Positions 49,706 through 57,167 are shown, counted from the first letter of the stretch. The stretch is DNA of 64,000 nt from Hathewaya histolytica (GCF_901482605.1 NZ_LR590481.1:682001-746000), one strand, 5' to 3'. Translations and numbers: made by a program. The notes: generated by a model from the letters alone, not told the origin.

Positions 49706-51109
49706 TTAAATAAAATTATTATATAGAAAGATACACATAAAGAAAATGGTCATATTTCTTTCACTATCAAAATTAGACTTACTTTGCTTAAACTCATTCT
49801 TTTTTCTATTATAAGTTATTCTTTTTATAAAGATTGGTGCAAGTTCATTGTTTTCTGGGGTAGGTAAGGTTGGCATCCTAAAATAATCATCTTCTAGTAG
49901 ATCATCTGAATTTCTAGAAAAATTTTTGTATCTTTCAACATCATTTAAACTAGGTGTATCAGGCCAACTTAAAACTAATCCTGAATTTATTACGCCATTT
50001 TTAAATATGTTCTCTGCTACGGAGTTATCATCTTCTATTTCAAATATATTGCTATAAAAAATTAGAGAAATTAAATAGGTCATAAGTTCAGAGGAGTCAT
50101 AATCTACAGACTTTTCTTCAGGACTTTTAGTATATAAGCCCAAGTTTTCATCATAACTTTCAATTAACTCCTTGTATAGATTTTCACTAAATTCTTTAGA
50201 TTTTAAAAACTTTAAGTTTTTGTATATAAATGAAGAGTTAAGAAGCATTAAACTATTTATAAGGACTTTATTTTTTTTATCGTCACTAATTTTGTGATTA
50301 TACTCTTCTAGTATTAAATCATAAAAGTCTAACAGTAGGGGCTTTATGTCTTCTATTTTACTATAGTGATAAAATAAATTTAGTCCTAAGGACAGTTTTA
50401 ATTTCTCATTAAAGGAGATATCATAAATATGTTCCCTAAAATTCATAAACATATTTAATATGTCTAATGAAAATTTTTTGTATTCCTTTGCATAACTATT
50501 TTTTTCATATGCCAGTTCATCTTTAAATAGTTGTGAATATTTATAATATGCACTCATTAAAAATGCTTGTTCGGAATATTTAAATTTATTATTTTTATCT
50601 GTAAGTTTAATATCTTCACTAAATAAGTCAGAAGTATGAACTTTATCTATAAATACACCTTCTATATTTCTAAGATGTGCTCCATAGAACTCTAGTTGAC
50701 ATTTTGACAAAGCGGAATAAACTTCAAACATTTCATATTTCTTTTTATCTGTATCTTTAAATTGTTTATAGTAATCAGAAAGTTCCAGTAAACATAGGGT
50801 CATCATGGAATTGCTAATTATGGGTATATCTTTTTTAAATTTTTCCGTATTCCAATAAGGTTTATGTTTTTCATAAGATAATTTAGCACTAGCTTTTTTA
50901 TATAAGCATAATAGTGGAGAAAAACCTTTAATTGTGTTAATATCAATTTTAGGTATATGCTTGTTTAACTCTTTGGGAGCTATTGGAATACCACATTTAG
51001 ATTGTAAAACAATATGCTTTATAGATTCTTTACTTAAATGAAATAGTTGATTACTAATGTTTTCTTCATTTAAGGAATTGATTCTTAAAAAGGGTCCTAT
51101 AAATTTCAA
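49706..51109 (-). CDS. Unknown 467-residue helical protein
   Basis: Not recognised. 467 residues, no signal peptide; largely helical, with repeated Leu/Phe/Lys-rich segments suggesting an alpha/alpha solenoid or toroid (for example LMTLCLLELSDYYKQF, YKYSQLFKDELAYEKNS, INSLMLLNSSFIYKNL, LMTYLISLIFYSNIFEI). A Pro-rich stretch lies near the C-terminus (MPTLPTPENNELAPIFIKRITYNRKK). The A/T-rich codon use is like that of its neighbours, so there is no sign of recent transfer. It is a single leftward gene convergent with the peptide-binding lipoprotein gene. Confidence 0.75.
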   Translation of the reverse strand: MKFIGPFLRINSLNEENISNQLFHLSKESIKHIVLQSKCGIPIAPKELNKHIPKIDINTIKGFSPLLCLYKKASAKLSYEKHKPYWNTEKFKKDIPIISNSMMTLCLLELSDYYKQFKDTDKKKYEMFEVYSALSKCQLEFYGAHLRNIEGVFIDKVHTSDLFSEDIKLTDKNNKFKYSEQAFLMSAYYKYSQLFKDELAYEKNSYAKEYKKFSLDILNMFMNFREHIYDISFNEKLKLSLGLNLFYHYSKIEDIKPLLLDFYDLILEEYNHKISDDKKNKVLINSLMLLNSSFIYKNLKFLKSKEFSENLYKELIESYDENLGLYTKSPEEKSVDYDSSELMTYLISLIFYSNIFEIEDDNSVAENIFKNGVINSGLVLSWPDTPSLNDVERYKNFSRNSDDLLEDDYFRMPTLPTPENNELAPIFIKRITYNRKKNEFKQSKSNFDSERNMTIFFMCIFLYNNFI

Positions 51110-51229
51110 ATATCACACCACCATCAAATTAATCCTTATACAAATAATATGATATAAGATATGAAAAGTTGCTTAAATCATGAAAAAACTTTGAGTGTAA
51201 GGTAATCTATGATGAAAGAAGGTATTAAA

Positions 51230-52207
51230 ATGGAATGTGGAAAATTAAATTGGGATGAACTTCAACATATAATAAATAATTATACTGGTAGTAAAAGAGA
51301 AGAAGTAAAAGTTGCTGGGGGTATAGGTGAAGACTGTTCAATTATTAACTTTGGTAACTATGATTGTGTAGTATCTACAGATCCTATAACTGGAGCCAGT
51401 AAAGGAGCAGGAAAACTTGCCGTACATATAAATTGTAACGATATAGCATCTAGTGGTGTTGAACCCTTGGGAATACTTGTTACTATTTTAGCTCCTGAAT
51501 ACAGTAAAATAGAAGAAATATTAGATATAATGAAAGAAATTCATGAGGAATGTAAAGAGTTAAATATTCAAATATTAGGTGGTCATACGGAGGTTACTAA
51601 AGCTGTAAATAAAATAGTAGTATCAGTAACTGCCATAGGTAAAGGAAAAGCAGGAAAAGCTATAAAAACTTCTGGAGCAATGGTTGGAGACAAGATAATT
51701 GTAACAAAGGAATTAGCACAAGAGGGATCTCTTATATTAGCAAAAGATAGAGAAACAATAGTTAAAAAAGTTTTAGATGATAATGAGTATAAAAAAGTAT
51801 TAGATTACGAAAAAAAACTAAGTGTTTTAAAAGAAGGAAAAATATGTGGAGACTTTGGTGTAAATGCCATGCACGATATTACAGAAGGTGGAGTAATAGG
51901 TGCACTATGGGAAGTTTCTAATGCTAATTCTTTAGGGTTCAAAGTGTATTATGAGAATATGCCTATATCTAATGAAACAATGAAACTATGTAAATATTTT
52001 AAGATAGACCCACTGAAATTTATATCTTCTGGTAGTATGTTAATTTCATGTAAGAAAGAAAAAGAATTATTAGAGGTATTAAAAGAAAATGGAATAAGTG
52101 CTACAATAATAGGAGAGGTAACAGGGGAAAAAGCAATATTAGTTCGCAAGGGGAAGGAAGAGGAAATATTACCATGTCCTTCAGATGAACTTTTTAAAAT
52201 AATTTAA
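51230..52207 (+). CDS. AIR synthase-related protein (PurM/HypE-like fold)
   Basis: 325-residue protein of the PurM/HypE/SelD/ThiL ATP-binding superfamily. The N-terminal Gly-rich start and GGIGEDCSIINFGNYDCVVSTDPITG with the following HINCNDIASSGVEPLGILVTIL correspond to the ATP-binding half; ILGGHTEVTKAV and AMHDITEGGVIGALWEV to the rest. The closest pattern is HypE-like stand-alone proteins, with no hyp genes nearby, so the substrate is unknown. I choose the ATG 8 bases after GAAGG, with two alternatives 21 and 18 bases upstream. Confidence 0.88.
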   Translation: MECGKLNWDELQHIINNYTGSKREEVKVAGGIGEDCSIINFGNYDCVVSTDPITGASKGAGKLAVHINCNDIASSGVEPLGILVTILAPEYSKIEEILDIMKEIHEECKELNIQILGGHTEVTKAVNKIVVSVTAIGKGKAGKAIKTSGAMVGDKIIVTKELAQEGSLILAKDRETIVKKVLDDNEYKKVLDYEKKLSVLKEGKICGDFGVNAMHDITEGGVIGALWEVSNANSLGFKVYYENMPISNETMKLCKYFKIDPLKFISSGSMLISCKKEKELLEVLKENGISATIIGEVTGEKAILVRKGKEEEILPCPSDELFKII

Positions 52208-52270
52208 AATAATTTAAAATTGTAAAATTACATATACCAATAATCTATATTAAACGTGAGGATGATAAAT

Positions 52271-52867
52271 ATGAGGAAAGTAATAGTAGCTAGTAATAAT
52301 GAGCATAAAATAAAAGAGATAAAAAATATATTAAGCAATATTGGAATTGAAGTAGTTTCCCTAAAAGAGGAAGGAATAGACATAGATGTAGAAGAAACTG
52401 GAACTACGTTTATGGAAAATTCTTATCTAAAAGCAAAAACAATATTTGATCTTAATAAAGAAGCTTGTGTGCTTGCAGATGATTCTGGACTTTCAGTGGA
52501 TTATTTAAATGGTGAACCAGGAGTTTATTCAGCACGATATGCAGGAGAACATGGGAATGATAAGAAAAACAATGAGAAACTTTTAGATAAACTAAAAGGA
52601 GTACCGAGAGAGAAAAGAAAAGCTAAGTTTATATGTTCTATGGCATTAGTTTTAGATGATAATAAAGTTATAAAAGTACAAGGCGAAGTAAATGGGGAAA
52701 TATTAGAAGAGCAAAAAGGAACTGAAGGGTTTGGTTATGATCCACTATTCTATGTGGATAGATTTCAAAAGACATATGCAGAAATGACTGAAGATGAGAA
52801 AAATTCTATAAGCCATAGAGGAAAGGCATTAGAATTACTAAGGGAAGAACTATTAAAACTTAAATAA
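52271..52867 (+). CDS. rdgB: XTP/dITP diphosphatase (RdgB/HAM1)
   Basis: 198-residue housecleaning NTPase removing dITP, XTP and [21 protein letters not shown] at the N-terminus, [43 protein letters not shown] and [10 protein letters not shown] with the final SHRGKAL are diagnostic. It is followed 32 bases later by the phosphodiesterase gene, the usual rdgB-yfcE-like order in Firmicutes. The ATG is preferred over an upstream GTG overlapping the ribosome site. Confidence 0.97.
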   Translation: MRKVIVASNNEHKIKEIKNILSNIGIEVVSLKEEGIDIDVEETGTTFMENSYLKAKTIFDLNKEACVLADDSGLSVDYLNGEPGVYSARYAGEHGNDKKNNEKLLDKLKGVPREKRKAKFICSMALVLDDNKVIKVQGEVNGEILEEQKGTEGFGYDPLFYVDRFQKTYAEMTEDEKNSISHRGKALELLREELLKLK

Positions 52868-52899
52868 TAGTTATTTTAGTTTGTATGGAGGTATATTAC

Positions 52900-53382
52900 A
52901 TGTTAATTGCGGTGGTAAGTGACAGCCATGGAGATAATAACGCTATAAAAAAAGCTTTAGGTAAAATTAAAAGGGCGGATTACTTATTTCATCTTGGAGA
53001 TAACGTGAAGGATGTGGATGAATTTTCTAAAGCATTTAAGGGGAAGATAATAAACGTAAAAGGTAACTGTGATTTTTTAGATAGAGATTTAACTAAGAAA
53101 TTAAATGAGAAGCTAGTAGAAGTAGAGGGAGTAAGAGTATTTGCGACACATGGGCATAAATATAGTGTAAAAGAAAATTTGCTTCGATTGAGATATAAGG
53201 CTATGGAAGTAGATGCAGATATAGTATTATTTGGACATACACACATGCCTTGTATTGAATATGAAGATGGGATATGGTTTATAAATCCAGGTAGTATTGC
53301 ATTATCAAGAGTTAAACATAATACTTTAGCGTTAATAGAACTATTAGAAGGAAGAATCATACCCTATATAATAGAGATATAA
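52900..53382 (+). CDS. YfcE/MJ0936 family metallophosphoesterase
   Basis: 160-residue calcineurin-like phosphodiesterase. Metal-binding motifs run in order: VVSDSHGDNNA, HLGDNVKDVDEF, VKGNCDF, ATHGHKYSV and LFGHTHMP. The substrate is unknown; related enzymes hydrolyse phosphodiesters in vitro. The ATG used follows GGAGG; the upstream ATG lies in front of it. It is the last protein gene before the tRNA array, and a long hairpin follows. Confidence 0.94.
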   Translation: MLIAVVSDSHGDNNAIKKALGKIKRADYLFHLGDNVKDVDEFSKAFKGKIINVKGNCDFLDRDLTKKLNEKLVEVEGVRVFATHGHKYSVKENLLRLRYKAMEVDADIVLFGHTHMPCIEYEDGIWFINPGSIALSRVKHNTLALIELLEGRIIPYIIEI

Positions 53383-53424
53383 TAAAGAATAATATAAATT
53401 TAATATAGTAGAAGAGTATATATC

Positions 53425-53468
53425 AGCTATCATAAACATTATAAGAAATTATAATGTTTATGATAGCT
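53425..53468. repeat. Perfect 20-bp inverted repeat with GAAA loop before the tRNA array
   Basis: The arms AGCTATCATAAACATTATAA and TTATAATGTTTATGATAGCT are exact complements, with a GAAA (GNRA-type) loop. It lies 43 bases after the phosphodiesterase stop and 54 bases before the tRNA promoter. No T tract follows on either strand, so it is not a classical terminator. Confidence 0.85.
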
Positions 53469-53521
53469 ATAGATTAAAGCACGGTTTTTCAAAAAAACTA
53501 CAAAAAAAATTTAAAAAAGTA

Positions 53522-53550
53522 TTGACGAAATTATTTATATAGTGTAGAAT
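53522..53550 (+). promoter_or_regulatory. Strong promoter of the tRNA array
   Basis: TTGACG (53522-53527) and TAGAAT (53545-53550) with 17-base spacing, 78 bases before the first tRNA. No other good promoter is seen inside the array, so one long precursor is likely. Confidence 0.85.
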
Positions 53551-53627
53551 AAACCATGTCGTCAGGAAAACAACTACTCATTTGAAATAGTAAATATAAT
53601 CTGATGATGAAAAAAAAGTAAATATAA

Positions 53628-53703
53628 CGGGGTGTGGCGCAGATGGGAGCGCGCGTGGTTTGGGACCATGAGGTCGCAGGTTCAATCCCTGTCACCCCGA
53701 CCA
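53628..53703 (+). tRNA. tRNA-Pro(UGG), unit 1
   Basis: Cloverleaf with CGGGGTG/CACCCCG acceptor, loop TTTGGGA (anticodon TGG) and encoded CCA. Confidence 0.96.
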
Positions 53704-53730
53704 CAAAACAAAATATAAAAAAATACACAT

Positions 53731-53804
53731 GCGGGTGTAGCTCAATGGTAGAGTTCCAGCCTTCCAAGCTGGCTGTGAGAGTTCGATTCTCTTCACCCGC
53801 TCCA
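53731..53804 (+). tRNA. tRNA-Gly(UCC), unit 1, first copy
   Basis: Acceptor GCGGGTG/CACCCGC, loop CTTCCAA (anticodon TCC), CCA encoded. First of six Gly(UCC) genes. Confidence 0.96.
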
Positions 53805-53812
53805 AAAAATAT

Positions 53813-53889
53813 GCGTCTTTAGCTCAGTTGGATAGAGCAACGGCCTTCTAAGCCGTGTGCCAGGGGTTCGACTCCCTTAAGACGCACCA
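53813..53889 (+). tRNA. tRNA-Arg(UCU), unit 1
   Basis: Acceptor GCGTCTT/AAGACGC, loop CTTCTAA (anticodon TCT), CCA encoded. Confidence 0.96.
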
Positions 53890-53892
53890 TAT

Positions 53893-53969
53893 GGTGGACG
53901 TAGTTCAGTTGGTAGAGCACCAGATTGTGGCTCTGGTTGTCGTGGGTTCGAACCCCATCGTTCACCCCA
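53893..53969 (+). tRNA. tRNA-His(GUG), unit 1
   Basis: Loop TTGTGGC (anticodon GTG). The extra G-1 typical of tRNA-His is encoded and pairs with C73; CCA is encoded. Confidence 0.96.
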
Positions 53970-53972
53970 TAT

Positions 53973-54047
53973 TGGGATATCGCCAAGCGGTAAGGCACCA
54001 GACTTTGACTCTGGCATTCGTAGGTTCAAATCCTGCTATCCCAGCCA
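53973..54047 (+). tRNA. tRNA-Gln(UUG), unit 1
   Basis: Acceptor TGGGATA/TATCCCA, loop CTTTGAC (anticodon TTG), CCA encoded. The first pair is U1-A72, a feature of bacterial tRNA-Gln that is important for GatCAB recognition. Confidence 0.95.
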
Positions 54048-54050
54048 AAT

Positions 54051-54126
54051 GATCTACTAGCTCAGTCGGTAGAGCACATGACTTTTAATCATGGTGTCCG
54101 GGGTTCGATTCCCCGGTAGATCACCA
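54051..54126 (+). tRNA. tRNA-Lys(UUU), unit 1
   Basis: Acceptor GATCTAC/GTAGATC, loop CTTTTAA (anticodon TTT), CCA encoded. Confidence 0.96.
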
Positions 54127-54130
54127 AAAT

Positions 54131-54214
54131 GCAGATGTGGCGGAATTGGCAGACGCACTAGACTTAGGATCTAGCGCCTTAGGCGTGGGGGTTCGACTCC
54201 CTTCATCTGCACCA
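54131..54214 (+). tRNA. tRNA-Leu(UAG), unit 1
   Basis: Class II tRNA with a long variable arm (GCGCCTTAGGCGT); loop CTTAGGA (anticodon TAG); CCA encoded. Confidence 0.96.
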
Positions 54215-54217
54215 CAT

Positions 54218-54293
54218 GCGGGAATAGCTCAGTTGATAGAGCGCCACCTTGCCAAGGTGGAGGTCGCGGGTTTGAGCCCCGTTTCCCGCTCCA
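54218..54293 (+). tRNA. tRNA-Gly(GCC), unit 1
   Basis: Acceptor GCGGGAA/TTCCCGC, loop TTGCCAA (anticodon GCC), CCA encoded. Confidence 0.96.
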
Positions 54294-54318
54294 AAAAAGA
54301 ATAAATAGTAAGAATTAT

Positions 54319-54392
54319 GCGGGTGTAGCTCAATGGTAGAGTTCCAGCCTTCCAAGCTGGCTGTGAGAGTTCGATTCTCTTCACCCGCTCCA
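54319..54392 (+). tRNA. tRNA-Gly(UCC), unit 1, second copy
   Basis: Identical in sequence to the first Gly(UCC) gene of the unit. Confidence 0.96.
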
Positions 54393-54398
54393 AAACAA

Positions 54399-54474
54399 GC
54401 GCTATTAGCTCAGTTGGTAGAGCACTTGACTCTTAATCAAGGTGTCCCGGGTTCGATCCCCTGATAGCGCACCA
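54399..54474 (+). tRNA. tRNA-Lys(CUU), unit 1
   Basis: Acceptor GCGCTAT/ATAGCGC, loop CTCTTAA (anticodon CTT), CCA encoded. Last gene of unit 1. Confidence 0.95.
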
Positions 54475-54478
54475 ATGC

Positions 54479-54554
54479 CGGGGTGTGGCGCAGATGGGAG
54501 CGCGCGTGGTTTGGGACCATGAGGTCGCAGGTTCAATCCCTGTCACCCCGACCA
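54479..54554 (+). tRNA. tRNA-Pro(UGG), unit 2
   Basis: Same sequence as the unit 1 copy; opens unit 2. Confidence 0.96.
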
Positions 54555-54585
54555 TAAAATAACAAAATATTAAAAAAATACACAT

Positions 54586-54659
54586 GCGGGTGTAGCTCAA
54601 TGGTAGAGTTCCAGCCTTCCAAGCTGGCTGTGAGAGTTCGATTCTCTTCACCCGCTCCA
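54586..54659 (+). tRNA. tRNA-Gly(UCC), unit 2, first copy
   Basis: Anticodon TCC; identical to the unit 1 copies. Confidence 0.96.
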
Positions 54660-54666
54660 AAAATAT

Positions 54667-54743
54667 GCGTCTTTAGCTCAGTTGGATAGAGCAACGGCCT
54701 TCTAAGCCGTGTGCCAGGGGTTCGACTCCCTTAAGACGCACCA
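54667..54743 (+). tRNA. tRNA-Arg(UCU), unit 2, first copy
   Basis: Anticodon TCT; identical to the unit 1 copy. Confidence 0.96.
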
Positions 54744-54746
54744 TAT

Positions 54747-54823
54747 GGTGGACGTAGTTCAGTTGGTAGAGCACCAGATTGTGGCTCTGGTTGTCGTGGG
54801 TTCGAACCCCATCGTTCACCCCA
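54747..54823 (+). tRNA. tRNA-His(GUG), unit 2
   Basis: Anticodon GTG with encoded G-1; second and last His gene in the array. Confidence 0.96.
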
Positions 54824-54826
54824 TAT

Positions 54827-54901
54827 TGGGATATCGCCAAGCGGTAAGGCACCAGACTTTGACTCTGGCATTCGTAGGTTCAAATCCTGCTATCCCAGCC
54901 A
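54827..54901 (+). tRNA. tRNA-Gln(UUG), unit 2
   Basis: Anticodon TTG; same as the unit 1 copy. Confidence 0.95.
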
Positions 54902-54904
54902 AAC

Positions 54905-54980
54905 GATCTACTAGCTCAGTCGGTAGAGCACATGACTTTTAATCATGGTGTCCGGGGTTCGATTCCCCGGTAGATCACCA
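54905..54980 (+). tRNA. tRNA-Lys(UUU), unit 2
   Basis: Anticodon TTT; same as the unit 1 copy. Confidence 0.96.
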
Positions 54981-54984
54981 AAAT

Positions 54985-55068
54985 GCAGATGTGGCGGAAT
55001 TGGCAGACGCACTAGACTTAGGATCTAGCGCCTTAGGCGTGGGGGTTCGACTCCCTTCATCTGCACCA
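54985..55068 (+). tRNA. tRNA-Leu(UAG), unit 2
   Basis: Anticodon TAG, long variable arm; same as the unit 1 copy. Confidence 0.96.
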
Positions 55069-55071
55069 CAT

Positions 55072-55147
55072 GCGGGAATAGCTCAGTTGATAGAGCGCCA
55101 CCTTGCCAAGGTGGAGGTCGCGGGTTTGAGCCCCGTTTCCCGCTCCA
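55072..55147 (+). tRNA. tRNA-Gly(GCC), unit 2
   Basis: Anticodon GCC; same as the unit 1 copy. Confidence 0.96.
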
Positions 55148-55172
55148 AAAAAGAATAGATAGTAAGAATTAT

Positions 55173-55246
55173 GCGGGTGTAGCTCAATGGTAGAGTTCCA
55201 GCCTTCCAAGCTGGCTGTGAGAGTTCGATTCTCTTCACCCACTCCA
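55173..55246 (+). tRNA. tRNA-Gly(UCC), unit 2, second copy, with an acceptor mismatch
   Basis: Anticodon TCC. Unlike the other five copies, the 3' acceptor strand reads CACCCAC instead of CACCCGC, so position 71 is A opposite C2. The mismatch may weaken the tRNA, or this may be a decaying copy. Confidence 0.9.
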
Positions 55247-55252
55247 GAATAT

Positions 55253-55329
55253 GCGTCTTTAGCTCAGTTGGATAGAGCAACGGCCTTCTAAGCCGTGTGC
55301 CAGGGGTTCGACTCCCTTAAGACGCACCA
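55253..55329 (+). tRNA. tRNA-Arg(UCU), unit 2, additional copy
   Basis: Anticodon TCT. Extra relative to unit 1, inserted between Gly(UCC) and Lys(CUU) with its normal Gly-Arg junction, suggesting unequal recombination. Confidence 0.96.
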
Positions 55330-55334
55330 AATAA

Positions 55335-55410
55335 GCGCTATTAGCTCAGTTGGTAGAGCACTTGACTCTTAATCAAGGTGTCCCGGGTTCGATCCCCTGA
55401 TAGCGCACCA
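55335..55410 (+). tRNA. tRNA-Lys(CUU), unit 2
   Basis: Anticodon CTT; same as the unit 1 copy. No such gene follows in unit 3. Confidence 0.95.
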
Positions 55411-55414
55411 ATGC

Positions 55415-55490
55415 CGGGGTGTGGCGCAGATGGGAGCGCGCGTGGTTTGGGACCATGAGGTCGCAGGTTCAATCCCTGTCACCCCGACCA
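55415..55490 (+). tRNA. tRNA-Pro(UGG), unit 3
   Basis: Anticodon TGG; opens unit 3. Confidence 0.96.
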
Positions 55491-55518
55491 CAAAACAAAA
55501 TATTAAAAAAATACACAT

Positions 55519-55592
55519 GCGGGTGTAGCTCAATGGTAGAGTTCCAGCCTTCCAAGCTGGCTGTGAGAGTTCGATTCTCTTCACCCGCTCCA
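55519..55592 (+). tRNA. tRNA-Gly(UCC), unit 3, first copy
   Basis: Anticodon TCC; identical to the unit 1 copies. Confidence 0.96.
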
Positions 55593-55600
55593 AAAAATAT

Positions 55601-55677
55601 GCGTCTTTAGCTCAGTTGGATAGAGCAACGGCCTTCTAAGCCGTGTGCCAGGGGTTCGACTCCCTTAAGACGCACCA
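55601..55677 (+). tRNA. tRNA-Arg(UCU), unit 3
   Basis: Anticodon TCT. Directly followed by tRNA-Gln: the His gene of units 1 and 2 is deleted here. Confidence 0.96.
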
Positions 55678-55680
55678 TAT

Positions 55681-55755
55681 TGGGATATCGCCAAGCGGTA
55701 AGGCACCAGACTTTGACTCTGGCATTCGTAGGTTCAAATCCTGCTATCCCAGCCA
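55681..55755 (+). tRNA. tRNA-Gln(UUG), unit 3
   Basis: Anticodon TTG; starts 4 bases after tRNA-Arg, at the point where His was lost. Confidence 0.95.
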
Positions 55756-55758
55756 AAC

Positions 55759-55834
55759 GATCTACTAGCTCAGTCGGTAGAGCACATGACTTTTAATCAT
55801 GGTGTCCGGGGTTCGATTCCCCGGTAGATCACCA
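55759..55834 (+). tRNA. tRNA-Lys(UUU), unit 3
   Basis: Anticodon TTT; same as the other copies. Confidence 0.96.
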
Positions 55835-55838
55835 AAAT

Positions 55839-55922
55839 GCAGATGTGGCGGAATTGGCAGACGCACTAGACTTAGGATCTAGCGCCTTAGGCGTGGGGGT
55901 TCGACTCCCTTCATCTGCACCA
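55839..55922 (+). tRNA. tRNA-Leu(UAG), unit 3
   Basis: Anticodon TAG, long variable arm; same as the other copies. Confidence 0.96.
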
Positions 55923-55925
55923 CAT

Positions 55926-56001
55926 GCGGGAATAGCTCAGTTGATAGAGCGCCACCTTGCCAAGGTGGAGGTCGCGGGTTTGAGCCCCGTTTCCCGCTCC
56001 A
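55926..56001 (+). tRNA. tRNA-Gly(GCC), unit 3
   Basis: Anticodon GCC; same as the other copies. Confidence 0.96.
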
Positions 56002-56026
56002 AAAAAGAATAGATAGTAAGAATTAT

Positions 56027-56100
56027 GCGGGTGTAGCTCAATGGTAGAGTTCCAGCCTTCCAAGCTGGCTGTGAGAGTTCGATTCTCTTCACCCGCTCCA
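56027..56100 (+). tRNA. tRNA-Gly(UCC), unit 3, second copy
   Basis: Anticodon TCC with normal acceptor; ends the repeated part of the array. Confidence 0.96.
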
Positions 56101-56137
56101 TTTTTTTGTAAAGTTTTATTTAGAGCTTTACATAGGA

Positions 56138-56214
56138 GCACCCATAGCTCAGTTGGATAGAGCTACAGACTTCGAATCTGGAGGTCGCGGGTTCAATTCC
56201 TGCTGGGTGCGCCA
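56138..56214 (+). tRNA. tRNA-Arg(UCG), single copy at the array end
   Basis: Acceptor GCACCCA/TGGGTGC, loop CTTCGAA (anticodon TCG), CCA encoded. The first anticodon-stem pair is A-G, a mismatch. It is the only gene of the array not present in the repeated unit. Confidence 0.92.
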
Positions 56215-56243
56215 AATGTTACATAGCGTAGGGTAGACGCATC

Positions 56244-56285
56244 AAGGCTTTACAGGGTTTTTAACTCTGTAAAGCCTTCTTGCTT
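56244..56285 (+). terminator. Terminator of the tRNA array
   Basis: AAGGCTTTACAG and CTGTAAAGCCTT form a 12-bp stem with an 11-base loop, followed by CTTGCTTTTT. Confidence 0.92.
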
Positions 56286-56524
56286 TTTGTGGTTTTATAA
56301 AGATGATGTTAGAGCATGGATTAATTTCTTCACAGTAATAGGGGCAGCATAGTACTAAATGAAGCTTAGAAGTTAAAGATACTATACATATATTAACAAA
56401 ATAAAGTATAATAACATATAGAGTATAAATTTATTTAACTTATGGTAGGAGATATAGTTTTTAAAGGTAATAAATTTAGATTGAGTTATGATGACTAAAT
56501 TTAAAGTTTCTGGGAGGATATATA
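56286..56524. other. AT-rich gap between the tRNA terminator and the next gene
   Basis: No convincing open frame or RNA is seen. TATAAT in GTATAATAACAT (about 56405-56413) may be the -10 of a promoter for the next gene, without a clear -35. Confidence 0.4.
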
Positions 56525-56980
56525 ATGAAGCCGATAAGACTAATAAGACAATTAAGATTAAATAATTTAGAGCTTTTTCAATTACGAGAAGATTTTTATG
56601 GTAGAACAATTTCTTATATGTTAATTATGGATTTTCGAAGAGCAAGTACATTGGATGATTTCCCAGAATTAGAAGAAATAGAAGATGAAGAAGGTTTTGG
56701 GAGAAGAAATTTTATTAAGGTGTTATTTTTACATGATGCACATATAGAAGTTAACTTTAAGGATGAACTAGTAAGTATAGCAGGAGGATTTTTAGAGAAT
56801 AAAGATGATTGTCATTGGAATTGTTCTTTTGAAGAAATGGAAAGTAAAAAGTTTTTGAAAATGACTGAATCTAGAGGATATATGATAGAGTGTATTAGTA
56901 GCATACTATTGAATTGTGGTTATAACAATAAATTAAATAATATAAAAGATGAAAAATTTAATTATTTATCACAAGATTAG
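56525..56980 (+). CDS. Hypothetical 151-residue protein
   Basis: Not recognised. ATG after GGGAGGA. The protein is soluble and mixed alpha/beta, with an acidic stretch (DDFPELEEIEDEEGFG, about 45-60) and four cysteines in the C-terminal half (CHWNC, ECISSILLNCG). It is the first gene of the accessory segment after the tRNA array and has no clear partner. Confidence 0.6.
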   Translation: MKPIRLIRQLRLNNLELFQLREDFYGRTISYMLIMDFRRASTLDDFPELEEIEDEEGFGRRNFIKVLFLHDAHIEVNFKDELVSIAGGFLENKDDCHWNCSFEEMESKKFLKMTESRGYMIECISSILLNCGYNNKLNNIKDEKFNYLSQD

Positions 56981-57026
56981 AATTGAGAAGGGGAACGGGA
57001 ATTTTTGTTATTAAATTAATAATTTA

Positions 57027-57167
57027 AATAAAAAATTTGGAGATTTTGTAGCTTTAAACAACATAAATCTTAAAATTAAGAAGAATACAATTGTATTAAT
57101 TATCGGTCCTAATGGTTCAAGCAAAACAACAATGGATAGATTCTTAGTCTTGATAAAATTCATTTAA
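57027..57167 (+). pseudogene. Remnant of an ABC transporter ATPase (N-terminal fragment)
   Basis: One frame reads KKFGDFVALNNINLKIKKNT, then IVLIIGPNGSSKTTMDRF before a TAA. This is the first strand and Walker A region of an ABC ATPase. The Walker A has Ser where the invariant Gly should be (GPNGSSKT), there is no start codon with a ribosome site, and everything after about 45 codons is missing. It is a decayed gene fragment. Confidence 0.75.

Larger units (their letters stand above)
53628..56214 (+). repeat. Tandem triplication of a tRNA gene unit (30 tRNA genes)
   Basis: Three near-identical units begin at the tRNA-Pro genes 53628, 54479 and 55415. Unit 1 is Pro-Gly-Arg-His-Gln-Lys-Leu-Gly-Gly-Lys. 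Unit 2 repeats it with an added Arg before the last Lys. Unit 3 lacks His and ends with Gly, then a separate tRNA-Arg(UCG). Spacers are almost identical between units, including non-coding ones such as the A/T spacer after tRNA-Pro, so the copies arose by tandem duplication with later gains and losses. Confidence 0.95.

Noticed and set aside
53531-56141. Several apparent protein-coding frames of 60-80 residues on both strands inside the tRNA array, with near-identical copies
   Set aside because: They are translations of tRNA genes; the repetition of the tRNA unit explains their mutual similarity (for example 'VERVKRIELSQPAWKAGTL'-like text is antisense tRNA-Gly and tRNA-Leu).
53628-56214. CRISPR-like regular repeats
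   Set aside because: The repeated units are 74-84-base tRNA cloverleaves with CCA ends, not short repeats with unique spacers.
56382-56609. Hydrophobic minus-strand frame overlapping the 151-residue gene start
   Set aside because: It arises from AT-rich DNA read antisense (Leu/Ile/Tyr only) with no ribosome site.
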